From: Siphonodentalium dalli
Taxonomy: Eukaryota; Mollusca; Scaphopoda; Gadilida; Siphonodentaliidae
NCBI GenBank assembly: GCA_032622095.1
Contig: CP136061.1
Coordinates: forward strand, 11,981,287-12,045,286
Direction of reading: 5' to 3'
Length of the DNA: 64,000 bases
Each line of letters starts with the position of its first letter. The stretch's first letter is position 1. Below the pieces are notes generated by a model that searched no databases, was not told where the DNA came from, and saw nothing but the letters and a program-made list of their open reading frames with translations. The position numbers and the translations under genes are program-made. This document shows, in pieces, positions 1 through 12,682 of this stretch.

Positions 1-2221
1 TATCTGTACCTCCATGTATTGCTGTAAGATACGCATATTTCACAAAGTTTTTGTAAACCCTTTTTACTGAGAGACAGTAACGACATATCGTCCGCGTGTG
101 TAGGACTGGTGCAATTTATGCCCAACATTTGTAGTCCATATCCTGAGCTGGCTAATTGGTTGATCAATTCATCTACGTAAATCATATAGTAAAATGGCGA
201 CAATATACTTCCCTGTCTAGCTCCCTGTAATACATTAAACCACTGAGATGAAGTGTGTTGGTATCGAACTGAACATGATACATTTTGTCAAAAGGTTGTA
301 TATTAATGTGAACAAATGTCCCTGCACCCCTAGTTCGTAAAGTTTATACAATAGACCATTTACCCAGACGGTGTCAAAGGCCTTCCAAACATCAAGGAAA
401 CACGAATACAAATTTTGTTTGCTTTCGCATACGTATGAAATGCATTCTCTCATCAAGTAGGAGGTCGTGTTGTCACTTATTCCTTTTTGGAATCCGTGCT
501 GCAATGGGTTAACTTCGAGTAAGTATGGTGTATATCGCTCTAATCGAGTCTGGATTATTTTTTCAAGTATTTTGTAAAGTACAGGCATCAAAGTGATGGC
601 TCTATAACTGTCGTAATCTGTTTAGCGGGAATATGATATTCTTGTCAATTTTGCTTTCACTTGTGTTGGTCACTTCTCGGTCAACAAAAGAATTAATACG
701 GTTAAATTGTTCTGAGTCAAAGCTCGGTTGATATAACGGCGAGTACATATTTCGAAGTATTTCGCCCAACCTTCAGTTATTTCCCATTCCTCACGAAGAA
801 CAGTTCCATTGTGCACGAAAAATGGATTTTTGTTAGCGTGTAATTTTTTTTGTTTCGCGTTTAACATGCGGAAAAGGTAATCTTGGTCCACCTCAGCGCG
901 TTCATCTATTTCGTTTACCACTTCTCTCATGTGGTTATGGGATGCTCTCCTGTAGAGCCTACGAAAATTGCATTTGGCTTCTTTATATTCAACATAAGTT
1001 CCGAAATCGATTTCGTTTTGTTATCGGGGTCTTCCTGACTCTATCCATTTTCTCCGATATGCCCGCATTTGTTCATGTAACGCTTTTAACTCATCATTCC
1101 AGAAGGGTTAAGATTACGTTTGAAACGTTTACGAGGAAGGCACGCAGCCGATGCGGTTTCAATAGCCTGAACGATTTCTGCGTATCTACATACAGCGTCA
1201 ATGCGATACAAATTGGGATCTCGGTTTTTTATTTTGATAATTTCAATATCAAGATATCTCTGATAGTCTTCTATGATTTCTGGGTGAGATCTCACTCGCT
1301 TTCAGTCGATCCCACCATCAGCATTTACATCTGGCCCTGCATGATGGTGGGATCATTTACGGGCAAAGAAATATTTGCGGATATTGGACGATGATTCGAT
1401 ACATCTATAGAGTTATCGTCCATTATCTTAATACTGCGTACAAAATGTATGAATATATCGGGTATCAATATATGGTCAATTATTGTGCCGATATTGTCGC
1501 CTCTCTGACCAAAAGGTAAACATGTAGCTTGAGGCGATATCTCATAATTGGCGGATTTCAATTCAAGGGCTTTAACAAATTTAATGAATGCTGAGTTTCG
1601 CTTATCTGATTTATCGAAATTTCCATTTAGATCACCCATTATGATGATGTTACCGTGTACTTTATATATATCGCATATATCTCTAAATGTATTTATATAT
1701 GCTATATATTCTTCAGTGGGATAACTCGTGGGTGGTAGGTTAACTTGAAATATATACAGATAACTCCCACCTCGTAGCTTTAATTGAATCCCGATGATGC
1801 GATCATCTGCAATGTCAAGTGGACATATACAGTGTGAAAGCCTTGTATGCCACATCAGTGCCACTCCGCCCTTGGGTCTACCTGGCTTTATTGTATGGAT
1901 GGGAACTTGTTGGCTATAATCGCAGAAATCATGATATTCATAATTTGACCCCAGCATTCCGAGAAAATCTACATTGTTTTGGTATAACCAATGTTCACTT
2001 AGACCCATAATGTCATAATGATCATTTCTCATTAAGTATGTGATATATGCACCCGATGACACAATTCCCGTACAATTCCAGGTAAGGAAATTTAATGTTA
2101 TGTTCTCCATATATTTAAACTTGGTGGAATACGATAAGCTAGCACGGCATTGGTTTCGTATACGGAAATTGCATATGAATACAAACAATAATAATATACA
2201 TAGATTGCGCACATTAGACAT
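1..2221 (-). pseudogene. LINE 'A' ORF2: endonuclease-reverse transcriptase, broken and cut by window edge
   Basis: Non-LTR retrotransposon polyprotein, read right to left. The APE-type endonuclease lies at about 1,325-2,221. It shows the NCTG start motif, SEHWL (catalytic Glu), GDLNG (Asp/Asn), a DHI motif and SNHRP in place of the common SDH. A basic linker follows at about 1,086-1,295, then the RT from about 930 leftwards: a QHGFQKG box, FLDVWKAFDTVW, an ARQG..LSP box and the active site HADD near 90-100. The carboxy end lies outside the window. Several frame changes and stops (around 230, 600-670, 930-1,090 and 1,300) make it non-functional. It is closely related to the better preserved copy at 52,654-56,197, which was used to join the pieces. 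ORF1 lies just upstream. The jockey-like superfamily is inferred; I do not assign a clade. Confidence 0.88.
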
Positions 2222-2314
2222 CTCTAGAACAGAAGAAATGACTCAGGAATCATTACATTGAAGAATGGTATGACAGTCAACAATCAAGCATATACTGGTA
2301 TAATTATTTCAGAA

Positions 2315-3513
2315 TTATGGTTCTTTGTGGACCCACACCCTACAAGTTGCACCAATTGGCCAGAACTTCGAACCGAGGACTATGTCAATATCATCGTCAC
2401 AAATATTTATACGAGCAGAATTACATCTTAACATTCTGATGACTGTGAATCTAATTTTATAATGAAGAAGATGTGACTTAATATCGAACACTGTTACAGA
2501 ATCGTCAAAACCGGCGAGATACACTTAAGATGTTTTAACTGGGCCATCCATTCTGTTAAAGTAGAAATCACTTTTGGACTGACGGTCATAGTTCCTATGA
2601 GTTTCCTGTTTAAGTGGTGTCTGTTTGGAACTTTCATTCGGATAATCGGGTGGAATTTCTGATTCAGTAGATATGTTGTTTATGTCTCCTCGTTCACTGT
2701 CTGTGTCTTCTTGTTCACTGTGTGCTGATTGTGAAACAGTATCATCGTAACTGTAATTCATTGCCATCTCAATTAATGTAGCCATGTCACGTTGTGTTTT
2801 TATCATCTCACCCATTGATCTGTCGACCACTTCAACAAACTGTTGCAAGCTGTTGGTTGTAGTGAAACTTCTGAACTCATCTTTCATCATATTAACATTT
2901 TGTTTAATTGTTTCGTTTACCATTTTGTCGCATGCATGAGTCGGTTGAATGTTTTTCTTGTTCACTAAATCTTTCAGTGTTGCCACTTGGCCTTCCAGAC
3001 TGTTCTGCTTTTTATGGAACTCACCAAAACCGCTTACAATTTCGCCAATATCAGTCTTTATTTGAGTTATGTCACCCTTTAGTTTATTTACACCCGTATA
3101 TTTGTCATCTTGTATTCGCTCGATGGTAAGAGTATCTGTTTCAATTTGTTCGTCCAATTCTTTAATGTTTTTGTTTATCGTAATTATGTCTGTTTTAGCT
3201 TTCCCAGTCGTTTACTATTTGCAACTTTTCCTCAATTTTTGCTGAATCGCGACTCCAGGCTAGCAATTGATGAATCAATATTGGGAACACATTGATTGAA
3301 GTCTTTGTGAAAAATTTCATTTTCTGTTTTCATGCAAGAGATGTCGCGTTGAATTTTCACCAGTGAATTGTTTATACTGGATGTACATGTATCATCTTCA
3401 TCTAGAATGGTTACGTTTCCGGCTATGGACTGTCGACCAACACTCTTGCTTCGGCTACCTTTGCTGATAACATCGATTAATGAGTCACTCTCTTCGTCTA
3501 CCATAAACTTCAT
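2315..3513 (-). pseudogene. LINE 'A' ORF1, carboxy-terminal two thirds
   Basis: ORF1 (RNA-binding/chaperone) protein of LINE 'A', aligned by eye to the intact 486-codon ORF1 at 56,225-57,685. The first part (about 3,232-3,513) carries the SDVISKG-like segment. The middle (2,525-3,157) is a long charged heptad-like stretch, probably a coiled coil, followed by an acidic and Ser-rich linker. The last 70 residues (2,315-2,524) form a small domain beginning YLAGF and containing RINICDDD and FWP.G, which looks RRM-like. An in-frame stop at 2,525-2,527 separates the last domain, and a frame break lies near 3,160-3,230. The amino-terminal part lies about 3.2 kb away at 6,691-7,000 because R1 inserted within the ORF. 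Confidence 0.85.
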
Positions 3514-3525
3514 TATATTATATAC

Positions 3526-6500
3526 TAGCAGGGTTACCCGGCGTTGCCCAGGTTAATGCGATGAGAAACCCTCTGTATGCTGTGGATATTTGTTGGGGAT
3601 AGAGAATGCTCTTGATTAAAAGTGTTATACGTTTTCTCAAAAATTGTATATTCAAATAGCATCATAAAACATGATTATTACAGTCATGGGATATAAGTAA
3701 TGGCTCGCCTTGTCAATTGTCATTATGTTTGTCGCGATTAATCTGTTCCAACAATAATGAATTATGTATTTATTTACAACTGCGTATACATTAGACGTTA
3801 TAATAAGATACATGAACAGCACAAACACATTAGTTCGATAACAGATGATAATTGGGTTTTCAATATTGAAATGTATCAATCAATTTAGTGGGTTGGACTA
3901 AGTTCTAGAGGACACCTGGCTAACTCCATGAAGATACAGATGTTTCAAAGAAATTTCCAGGTGTTCATGGTGCTATATATTGGCTAAATATTCTCTGTTT
4001 AAACGAATGTTGATGCGCATACATATTAGCTACATGTGCCAGGCACAGAGCGAGATTTTGAGTTGTTTATGTCAGTCAAGGAGTCTGTTATAAAACCCTT
4101 GTCAGATGCATGTGCAGTATTGGGAGGATCCTGAAAAGTCTTAAGCTAATAACTGCATTTTCTTGTATATCAGAAGAAACTATATTTGACTGCACACTGT
4201 GACCACTATTTTTAAACAGGCCTTCCATATCTCTTGACAAATTGTAACTTTTTTGTGGAAACTGTATTGAATGGAACGGACTCAATTTTGTTATAATATA
4301 TATGCAATCCTCTGATGGTTCGGAGTATCTCAGTTTGCACGAATAAACGTATCTCTTCAATAGAATGATAAATATACATTTAATGCTTATTCTATGCATC
4401 TCTTTTTGCCAGCTCATATTGTGAATGCCCTGATTGCTATTCCCATATAAATATGACAGTTAAGAAGATATAATTGTTCAAGTGACTTAAGTGGGTCACC
4501 ATATGTCGGGATTGTGAAATGTGAACGTCCAAAACTACTTAAAATGATATGGAGATGGCCTGGGTGACTGTATATAAAGGCGAATAGCAATCTTATCAAT
4601 GAAAGTGCATATCTGCTCGCCATCCGCGACGCAAACGACACCAAATGTGATTTAATTCATGGTATATCATTAGAAAAAACGTGTATGAATTCGGTGGAAA
4701 TTGGTGCCAAATAAATTTGTACGAGCGTTTGTCTCTTTTGACATATATAAACCACTCCCATTGGACTCATGGATGCATGGTATACTGGCAATGATTATAT
4801 ATATATGTTTGGTGGTAATCAGCAACTAAAAAAATTCTGAGAATAGTTATGAGAAGAATAATATATAAATTTTGTGGAAATTTGGGCTAAAAATAGTTTA
4901 CTAAATCAATTGTTGATGCAACGCTGACTCGAACAACGCCATATTGCGAAGGTGATTATGTATTCGTTTGGTGGAAATCGGCGACAAAACAATTTTTTTA
5001 ATTTTGCCCACCTCCCCCTTTTCTTCCCCTGACACAGCGTCATTTAACATTATTTTTACCCGCACCGTTATCTTCCTTGTAAAAAGTTACCCCTCTTAGA
5101 ACGCATTGGTGCCATCTCGATTGTACCGCGTGAAGTTATATATAGAATGCACAGAGACAGACAGAAAGACAGACAGAGAGCACGATTTGATTTCTTGCAT
5201 CATTTGAGAAGAACGTGTAATGGTAATTAGTACTAAAAATATTTTGTATTAGTCTTGGTGACCGTCCTGTCCTTATATTTCAGTCTCAAGCTGCACACAC
5301 TAAGACTCATTAGAGATTAGAGATGCATATATATGAAACTGGTGAAAATTGGCGAGTATACAAATTCGTATCAAATTTAAGGTCACCATAATATCTCTCA
5401 CCATATGTCACAAATTTGGTGTATCACAGATAAGAATATGTATCAATCTGGTGGAAATCGGCACTAAACATATAGCTATAATGTGTTGTGTCCCTCTCAT
5501 CTATATACACCACTGACTCGAATGGCCCAACTTATGTCATCCTTAAACCACACGATTATACTCCTGATATCATGGAGATGATTGCTTATAAGTTTGGTGA
5601 TAATCGGCGACTAAACAATTTTTTTTTATCAAATTTGGTACCAATCCACATCCACCATCTCTCAAACAAACAGCACCACAATGGCGTCTTTAAATCACCC
5701 GATTTGATTCCTCGTATCTTGGATAAGAACGTGTATCATTTTGGTGGAAATTGGCGCAAAACAAATCTGCATCAATTTTGGTGCCCCTGTCCCTTTCAAT
5801 GCAATCCTGACTCGAATGAGGCCACATTTGACAGATATAAGCAACACCATTAGACTCATCATATCATGGGGATTATTTTGTATAAGTGTGGTGGCAGTCG
5901 GCGACTAAACTAATTATTATCAAATTAAGTGCCCACCCCTCACAATATCTCAACCAAAAGACATCAATTTGGCGTTGTTAAAGCGCACAATTTGATTCCT
6001 TGTATAATGAAGAAGAATATATATCAATTTGGTGGAGATCGGCGCTAAAATAAGTTTTTCAATTTTGGTACCCCCCTCCCCTTCCGTGCATCCCTGACTC
6101 GAACGACGCCACTTTTAAACCACACCGTTGGTTTTTTATATCATGGGTTTGGCGTTGTTAAATCGCACAATTTGATTCCTTGTATAATGAAGAAGAATAT
6201 ATATCAATTTGGTGGAGATCGGCGCTAAAATAAGTTTTTCAATTTTGGTGCCCTCTCCCCTTCCTTGCATCCCTGACTCGAACGACGCCACTTTTAAACA
6301 ACACCGTTGGTTTTTACATATCATGGGGATGAATATATATAAGTTTGGTGGAAATCGGCGACAGAAAACAAATCTGCCCCTCCCCTTTCCGGGCACCCCT
6401 GACGCGAACGGCGCGACTTTTGCCACATTTAAACCACACCATTATATTCCTCATATCATTGGGATTATTACATATAAGTTTGGTAGCCATCGGCGACATT

Positions 6501-6690
6501 TTTTGTTCTGCCCCTCCCCCTTTTCTGCCCCTGACAACAACGGCGTCACTTTAGAAAATTCTAACCCCGACCATTATCTTTCTCGTAAAAAGCTACTCCT
6601 AGTAGACCCATTTGGCATCATATAGATGGTCCCCTGTGAATTTCTATATAACACAGACAGACAGACAGACAGATATTCGCAAATATAGAT
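3526..6690 (+). mobile_element. R1 repeat element, copy 1, inserted in LINE 'A' ORF1
   Basis: A 3.2 kb element whose left end reads TACTAGCAGGGTTACCCGGC. Its right end is an (ACAG)n tract followed by ATTCGCAAATATAGATATA. Both ends recur in the inverted copy at 36,131-41,874, which defines the limits. The first 1.1 kb is non-repetitive. From about 4,650 to 6,560 it consists of some 14 degenerate tandem units of about 110-170 bp, each with a core like TTTGGTGGAAATCGGCGAC and most with a CCCTGACTCGAACGACGCC-type segment. A second copy of the 3' terminal module with its own (ACAG)n tract lies internally at about 5,090-5,180. No convincing protein is encoded. The disrupted LINE ORF on both sides shows that R1 is the younger insertion. 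Class is unresolved; microsatellite-tailed non-autonomous retroelement or Helitron-like are both possible. Confidence 0.82.
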
Positions 6691-7000
6691 ATAGATGTCA
6701 TTAGACATTCGCTTGTTTCTGTTGTTTCGGTCAACCACATTGTTTCCAGATTGATTTCGCACAACTCGTTGTTTCATTGCAGATGATTGCTCATATGGGA
6801 AATATTTGTTTGACTTGGCGTGAGTGAATATATTCTCCCTTAGTGTTTCTAGTAATTTGTCCTGATTTCCGACGAATTCAATAATAGTTGCTGTGAATAC
6901 ATCGTGCGTAGTCGAGCTTATGAATTCGAGAACTGATTTTAGATTGTCAGATATTTTGAGGCTGTCATCCGGTTGCCGAGTATACTGGAATTACTCAACG
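6691..7000 (-). pseudogene. LINE 'A' ORF1, amino-terminal part
   Basis: Continuation of the ORF1 interrupted by R1. Reading leftwards it matches the start of the ORF1 at 57,4xx-57,7xx: a YTRQPDDS-like lead, the segment T.DVFTATIIEFVGNQDKLL, then MKQRVVRNQSG, and it stops matching where R1 begins. The LINE 5' UTR probably extends to about 7,100. The residues just across the R1 junction are present in both flanks, so little LINE sequence was lost. Confidence 0.82.
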
Positions 7001-7284
7001 CTGGCATACCAATCTGACAAACAATCGTGTAGGCTCCGTTTGTGGGAATCAGTCGAAGCGCTGCTTGTCGCCATATCGATTAATTGATGTTGTTGTTGTG
7101 CTATTCTGAGTAGGGGATTCCCTTGATAGTGAATATTGTCACTGAACCATGTAACTTTCTCGCCGCGAAGCCTAGTAAGTCGTCAAAACGTCATTTCGGC
7201 CAATTTATATTTATTTATATAATAGCCCAGTGGCTTATTTCGGCCAATTTGGCCGGTTACTTCATGTGAGTTTTTCATCTGACG

Positions 7285-7428
7285 TGTGTGTCGGAATTCT
7301 GATATGGAGGATTTATGTAAATGTTAGCCCAAACTACATTTCCAAGTAACGATGGTTTTGTTGTTTATTTTGAGGAATAATACCGCGTCAGATGAATTCA
7401 GCCCAAATATGTTAACAGTTGTCGTGTA
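7285..7428 (+). repeat. Dispersed repeat, copy 1 of 2
   Basis: A segment containing GTAAATGTTAGCCCAAAC, a GTTGTTTATTT.GAGGAATAATAC stretch and CAGCCCAAATAT recurs in the same orientation at 15,078-15,232. One copy lies just beyond the 5' end of LINE 'A', the other just inside the left edge of the insertion in LINE 'C'. No coding capacity. The stretch 7,100-7,284 holds only two copies of a TTTCGGCCAATTT motif. Confidence 0.7.
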
Positions 7429-7936
7429 AAACATTCGGCAGTAAGTAAGCGTTATTTAGTATTTGTGGATGTCCTTTAACATGGGGAAAATAGACTACCG
7501 CGTTTGAACGAGCATTTAAATTGTCATTTTTAATGTATAGCAACTTTATAATCAATAACAGAGGCATTCTCTGTCAAATAAGGTCGCTCTATTTACGATA
7601 CCAATTGGGGAACATTGTTAATTAAATTACGCGTAAACTTAACCTTCTGCAAATAGAAAAGGTGTCAGAATCGGCGTACTCGCCCCACGGCTAACTCGCC
7701 CCAACCGGCGCGTGCCAACTCGGATAAAAGGCCAACTCGGAATAAAAGATGCATACGGGGTGTTATATGGCGTTTGGTCCGTTGTTTCTCAATGAATATT
7801 TTGGAAATTTGGTGTATATGTCCGGGCTGGGACATGGAATACAACAACGTTTGAACTGTTTTTAAATTTACAAATTTGTTGATTTTATTCATTTTGTTTT
7901 CGTTCTGAAACACACTATAAAGTGTATATAATATAA

Positions 7937-8235
7937 TAACGAACACGAGACATACATAATTTATAAACTGTTAACAACATATATCAAATTCAATACATGA
8001 CAAAGATGACTCAGTGGAGTTTATAAAGTGAACATAAAAACATTGAGGTAAGAATCTTTTTAAGGAATGCAACTTTATTTAATAATAATAAACACATAAA
8101 TTAAAATAACAAACATGAGACATACATGATTTATAAACTGTTAACAAAAGATATCAAACTCAATACATGACAAAGATGACTAAGTGAAGTTTATAAAGTG
8201 AACATAAAAATATTAAGGTAAACATCTTTTTAAGC
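7937..8235 (+). repeat. Two-unit tandem duplication, ~170 bp period
   Basis: The stretch beginning ATGAGACATACAT.ATTTATAAACTG and ending GGTAA.CATCTTTTTAAG occurs twice (about 7,937-8,066 and 8,106-8,235) with high identity, separated by about 40 bp of AT-rich sequence. The preceding 7,430-7,936 has no feature I can support apart from a GC-richer patch at 7,670-7,740. Confidence 0.7.
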
Positions 8236-8405
8236 ATTACTAAACCGTTTAGCACAGTCCACTTCACTCATCCGATCATCACTAAACTTCATATTTATCT
8301 TTATATTGATCTATCAGATGAGAGCTATCAAATATTTTTTTAATTTTATAGGAAAAAAATGGTCGCCAGCGGCCATATTGCATTTACGTTATATGTTATC
8401 GCGTC
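8236..8405 (+). repeat. R2-family repeat fragment
   Basis: Contains the order CGTTTAGCACAGTCC, TGATCTATCAGATGAGAGCTATC and ATGGTCGCCAGCGGCCATATTG. It is related to a fragment at 9,385-9,545 and to the units of the tandem array at 18,140-19,905, whose core is CATGGCCGCCAGCAGCCATC. It is degenerate and non-coding. Between the two fragments (8,406-9,384) I see only a weak third relative near 9,000-9,060 and no gene. Confidence 0.6.
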
Positions 8406-9384
8406 ATGTCGATATCTAGTATTACTTAGAAATTTCACCATTCCAGATTCATAATTGCTCCATTGACTGTAACAGATGGAATTATTCCCCTCTTCGGATA
8501 GAGTGTCACTGAAACTTTATTTTGTCAGACTGTCTGTATAGTCATTGATTATATATGGCAATAATATGTAATAAGATGTAGCACTATTTTATTTTATATT
8601 TACATGCAGTGCTGTTTTATACAACAATTCTAATCCCCCTAGATCATCATGTGATCGACGATACATCGCGCGAGGACCTGGTTGAATTACGGGGGGTTTT
8701 ATGGATAACTTCTGTCCTCAAGCTAGATTATACTTATGACATTTAATGGCATGTTTCTAACGTGGCGGGTTATATATGCTTGAGACACCACCACTCTTCA
8801 ATTCACATAAAGTTATCAGCTGTCATATTCGGATATTAGAACCCATAGCCATGATATATGGTTTATATTTTGTATACTAGTAATATTGTTATTTTCAGTA
8901 CCTTTATATACCAGTACTGTGTATAACAATGCATATAAATTAATCCATGTATACATGTATATCGATTCAACGGATTCAGTGGTTTTGTCCATCAGTCTAT
9001 CAACTTTGCGGGGGAAACATGGCCGCAAGCAGTACACCCTGTTAAATTTCGGATTTGAATCAATTGGCGCACCCTGCATCCAGCTTTTATTGGAGAACTT
9101 TTTCTCATGTGGATAGTTTGGGTCACCGCTAGATGTGAGCCATGTTTTGTTCTCAAGCTGTCCCTGTGAAGACATCACTGCCAGCGGTGTTCTTGAATTT
9201 TACTATTTTTATGGCTAAATAATTTGGTTGATCCTACAGACGACACCCCTTGTCCGATTGCCACCAGATTCCACAATGATCTTCTGGATAACCAGGGTGA
9301 GAGTAATCTAATTTTCCCGAATTTCGTTACAAAACATTACCACAGGCAACAGTTTGGTATCTTACTGTTTGATCCTCTTTTGCG

Positions 9385-9545
9385 TGACTGAATTGTTTAG
9401 CAACTGTACAGTCATATCCCTCATCTGATAGTCACCACACTTTATATTGATCTTCGGGCTGATAACTAGATGGGAGCTATCGAATGCTTTGAATTTTTTT
9501 GGAAAACATTGTCGCCAGCAGTCATCTTCTAATTTGGTTTTTACA
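9385..9545 (+). repeat. R2-family repeat fragment
   Basis: Matches 8,236-8,405 in order and orientation: TGTTTAGCAACTGTAC, TATATTGATCTTCGGGCTGATAACTAG, then ACATTGTCGCCAGCAGTCATC. It is a diverged single unit of the family that forms the array at 18-20 kb. Confidence 0.55.
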
Positions 9546-9659
9546 CTCAGTTGTATGGTCATAATGATACTGCATATCAGAATAAACATCATAAAACACG
9601 TTTATGTTACACTAATTTCCATAAACAAACACTATTGGGAGGCCAAGAAGCAATTAAAG

Positions 9660-10560
9660 TATCATTAGTGAATCCAAATGTGGCCATCTAATGGGTGTCA
9701 AATGCCATCCAATATGTGTCCAGGCCACACTATATGTTTCCAGAACCATCATATGGGTGTCCAGGTCCACCATACACACTATTTGTTTTTTTGATGGTTT
9801 TGAAGAAAACCCCATAGTCCAGTCAATCTACCGATTGACCTTCAACAAATTGCAACATGGCGTCCAAGCTGGCCGCGGCTACGTGTTTTTGCTTTTGTGG
9901 AAAATATATTCGACCAATCGCCATGAAACGACTACGATATCGTAGTCGAGATGGCGGTCATTTTGTTGTTTCTGTGACCTAGAAATTGTATCTAACCCGC
10001 ACATATTAAGTCACATCAAATGCCATGTTGAATAGCCAATAATTATTAATCCATAATACCATGGCAAATTCTAAATGTATGTAGAGTTCTGTTGAAAATT
10101 GTAACAAATTATTTTCAGATAAATAATCTATTATGGTGGCCATAATAACCTAATATGACAGTCAATTTATGTCGGCCATTTTAGAATATGGACAACTAAG
10201 TTGGGTCATCAGTGCACGAGTAATGTTTGTAAAATTACAGTGTGGTTTAATATAAATAGATATCACTAGTAAGTATCATTATGACCATAAAACTGAATAT
10301 CTAGACATTTACGCGAAAATGGGGAAGTCGATTTAGCGGCCATTTTGTTTGTTCCTTGACATACAAATTTTAACTGAACCACATGGAAGTCACACCACAT
10401 GGAGCTCACATCAGATGGACTACTGAAAATTTTCTGCATACTAATCCACAATACCATGGGAAATTGTGAGATTATGGCCAACTAAATTGAGTTATTATTG
10501 CAGATACAAGGGTTGGAATAATATAGGCGTGTTTAAATAGAAATAGATATCACTAGTAAG
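9660..10560 (+). repeat. Degenerate internally repeated region
   Basis: Short near-repeats of a 'gtgtcca..ccacat/catatgggtgtcc' type occur at 9,670-9,780. A longer unit is repeated about 290-370 bp apart: its parts include GCGG(T)CATTTTGTT, a CCA(T/C)AATACCATGG.AAAT segment (10,050 and 10,445) and ATAGATATCACTAGTAAG (10,256 and 10,545). No protein is supported. Confidence 0.5.
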
Positions 10561-11578
10561 ATTCTGTGTATATAAAGTTTTAGGAACAATAACTATATTT
10601 AAACAATGTGCATTTATAATTGTAGTCATTTATAAATGTTTAATCTACATTCGAATATGGCCAACATTATGTTTTGTATCTATAAATGCAACACGCGATG
10701 GATAAATTCAACATGCGATGGGAGGAGATAGCCGAAGGTATGTCAGAACTTTATTAGTTCATCACCTCATTAAAGAGTGAACATATTGAGGCCATGGTTC
10801 TGAACACCAAATATAATTCAGACATGTGAACTATATGCATTCAATATATCACAAACTGTGTTAATATCTTCCGATAGTCCTTTATCGAATATTATTATTC
10901 CAGATATATTCAAATTTGATCGATTATTCTGGATGTATGATCCCAGTTTAGTTTATGAATTATGACCAAATATTCCCTGAGCTATCCTTTCATCCCATAA
11001 CTTCGTAAATACCAACTCAACTATACTTGTTTTAATAGTGGTAAGGGTGGATATTAACTCATGTTCACAGTGTTAGTGAAATCCATGATTTGAATATTAC
11101 TCAACGTTAAGTTAAATTTAACACCAGCAGTGTTATATACATGTTGAGTTAGTATAACTTATAGTTGATTTAGTCAATTTACAAACCTGTGGTTGAGTTA
11201 AATTTAACACCCTCGGTTATAGAGTGTGTTAGATATTTCAACGAACCTACATATTCGTCAATTCGTACCATAATCTCAACTGTTCAGATCTATGCCTGGT
11301 TTGAGATAACCCCGCCTACTGAATTTTCTGATTGGCTGCGCCATATATCTATATATAGATAACATATTTGTCCGGGGAATCTAAGATTTCGCCTAAAAGA
11401 TCAATCATTTTCACACTTTGTCTGAACTTTATTGCACAACAAGCATTTTATGCGACAGAAATGAATATAGTGAATGATACTCTTTTCATTTCTGTAAATA
11501 CTTGGCAGTGAAGTTGCGTAATTCGTGAGAAATCTGCGACTTTCTACGAAGAATAAGTTACGTACGTTCTTCGGGGTG
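10561..11578. other. AT-rich intergenic sequence, no gene seen
   Basis: No feature with coding character. Two copies of GAGTTAAATTTAACACC-like sequence (about 11,108 and 11,195), each with the palindrome GTTAAATTTAAC, bracket a 90-bp stretch and may be remnants of a small inverted-repeat element. Confidence 0.5.
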
Positions 11579-12605
11579 CTAATTTCTGATTCAACGCTCG
11601 CCGTTCCTGGCCAAATGTACGCTTTGTTCGCAATATTAGTGTCTAAATGTTGCAATATTAATGAAGAGGATATGCTAACCTTTCGAATGATGTATAATAT
11701 GTAATTTTACATAGCGTAAAACGCGAGAAATGTGAGCTTATATCTCTGTTCTTGATTCCTGTTAGTCGGATTTTTCCCCGTTTTTAGCTCATTTCTTATT
11801 CAACGCTCGCCGTTCCCGGCCACATGTACGCTTTGTTCGCAATATTAGTGTCTAAATGTTGCAATATTAATGAAGGGGATATGCTAACCTTCGAATGATG
11901 TATAATATGTATTTTTACATAGCGTAAAACGCGAGAAATGTGAGCTTATATCTCTGTTCTTGATTCCTGTTAGTCGGATTTTTTCCCGTTTTTTAGCTAA
12001 TTTCTGATTCAACGCTCGCCGTTCCCGGCCAAATGTACGCTTTGTTCGCAATATTAGTGTGTAAATGTTGCAATATTAATGAAGGGGATATGCTAACCTT
12101 TCGAATGATGTATAATATGTATTTTTACATAGCGTAAAACGCCAGAAATATGAGCTTTTATCTCTGTTCTTGATTCCTGTTAGTCGGATTTTTTCCCGTT
12201 TTTAGCTAATTTCTTACTCAACGCTCGCCGTTCCCGGCCAAATGTACGCTTTGTTCGCAATATTAGTGTCTAAATGTTGCAATATTAATGAAGGGGATAT
12301 GCTAACCTTTCGAATGATGTATAATATGTATCGTTACATATGGCAAAACGCCAGAAATGTGAGCTTATATCTCTGTTCCTGATTCCTGGTGCTCGGATTT
12401 TTTCGTTTTTAGCTAATTTCTTATTCAACGCTCGCCGTTCCCGGCCAAATGTACGCTTTGTTCGCAATATTAGTGTCTAAATGTTACAATATTAATGAAG
12501 AGGATATGCTAACCTTTCGAATGATGTATAATGTGTATCGTTACATAGCGTAAAACGCGAGAAATGTGAGCTTATATCTCTGTTCCTCGTTCCTGTTACT
12601 CGAAA
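11579..12605 (+). repeat. 209-bp satellite, five units
   Basis: The landmark TCAACGCTCGCCGTTC occurs at 11,591, 11,800, 12,009, 12,218 and 12,425, giving periods of 209, 209, 209 and 207 bp. Units are highly similar. Each contains GTTCGCAATATTAGTGT.TAAATGTTGCAATATTAATGAAG, a partial hairpin, and ACATAGCGTAAAACGC.AGAAAT. After the last unit the sequence changes to short TGTTCCTCGTTCCTGTTACTCG-like iterations up to about 12,665. Not coding. Confidence 0.9.
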
Positions 12606-12682
12606 TAGTCATTCTGTTACTCGGAACTCGTTTCTGTTCCTCGTTCCGTTCCTGTTACTCGAAATAGTCAATCCCCTTCTAT

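Noticed and set aside
6136-6625. Open frames of 96-138 codons in both strands of R1
   Set aside because: They fall in degenerate tandem units, differ between units and between R1 copies, and overlap each other.
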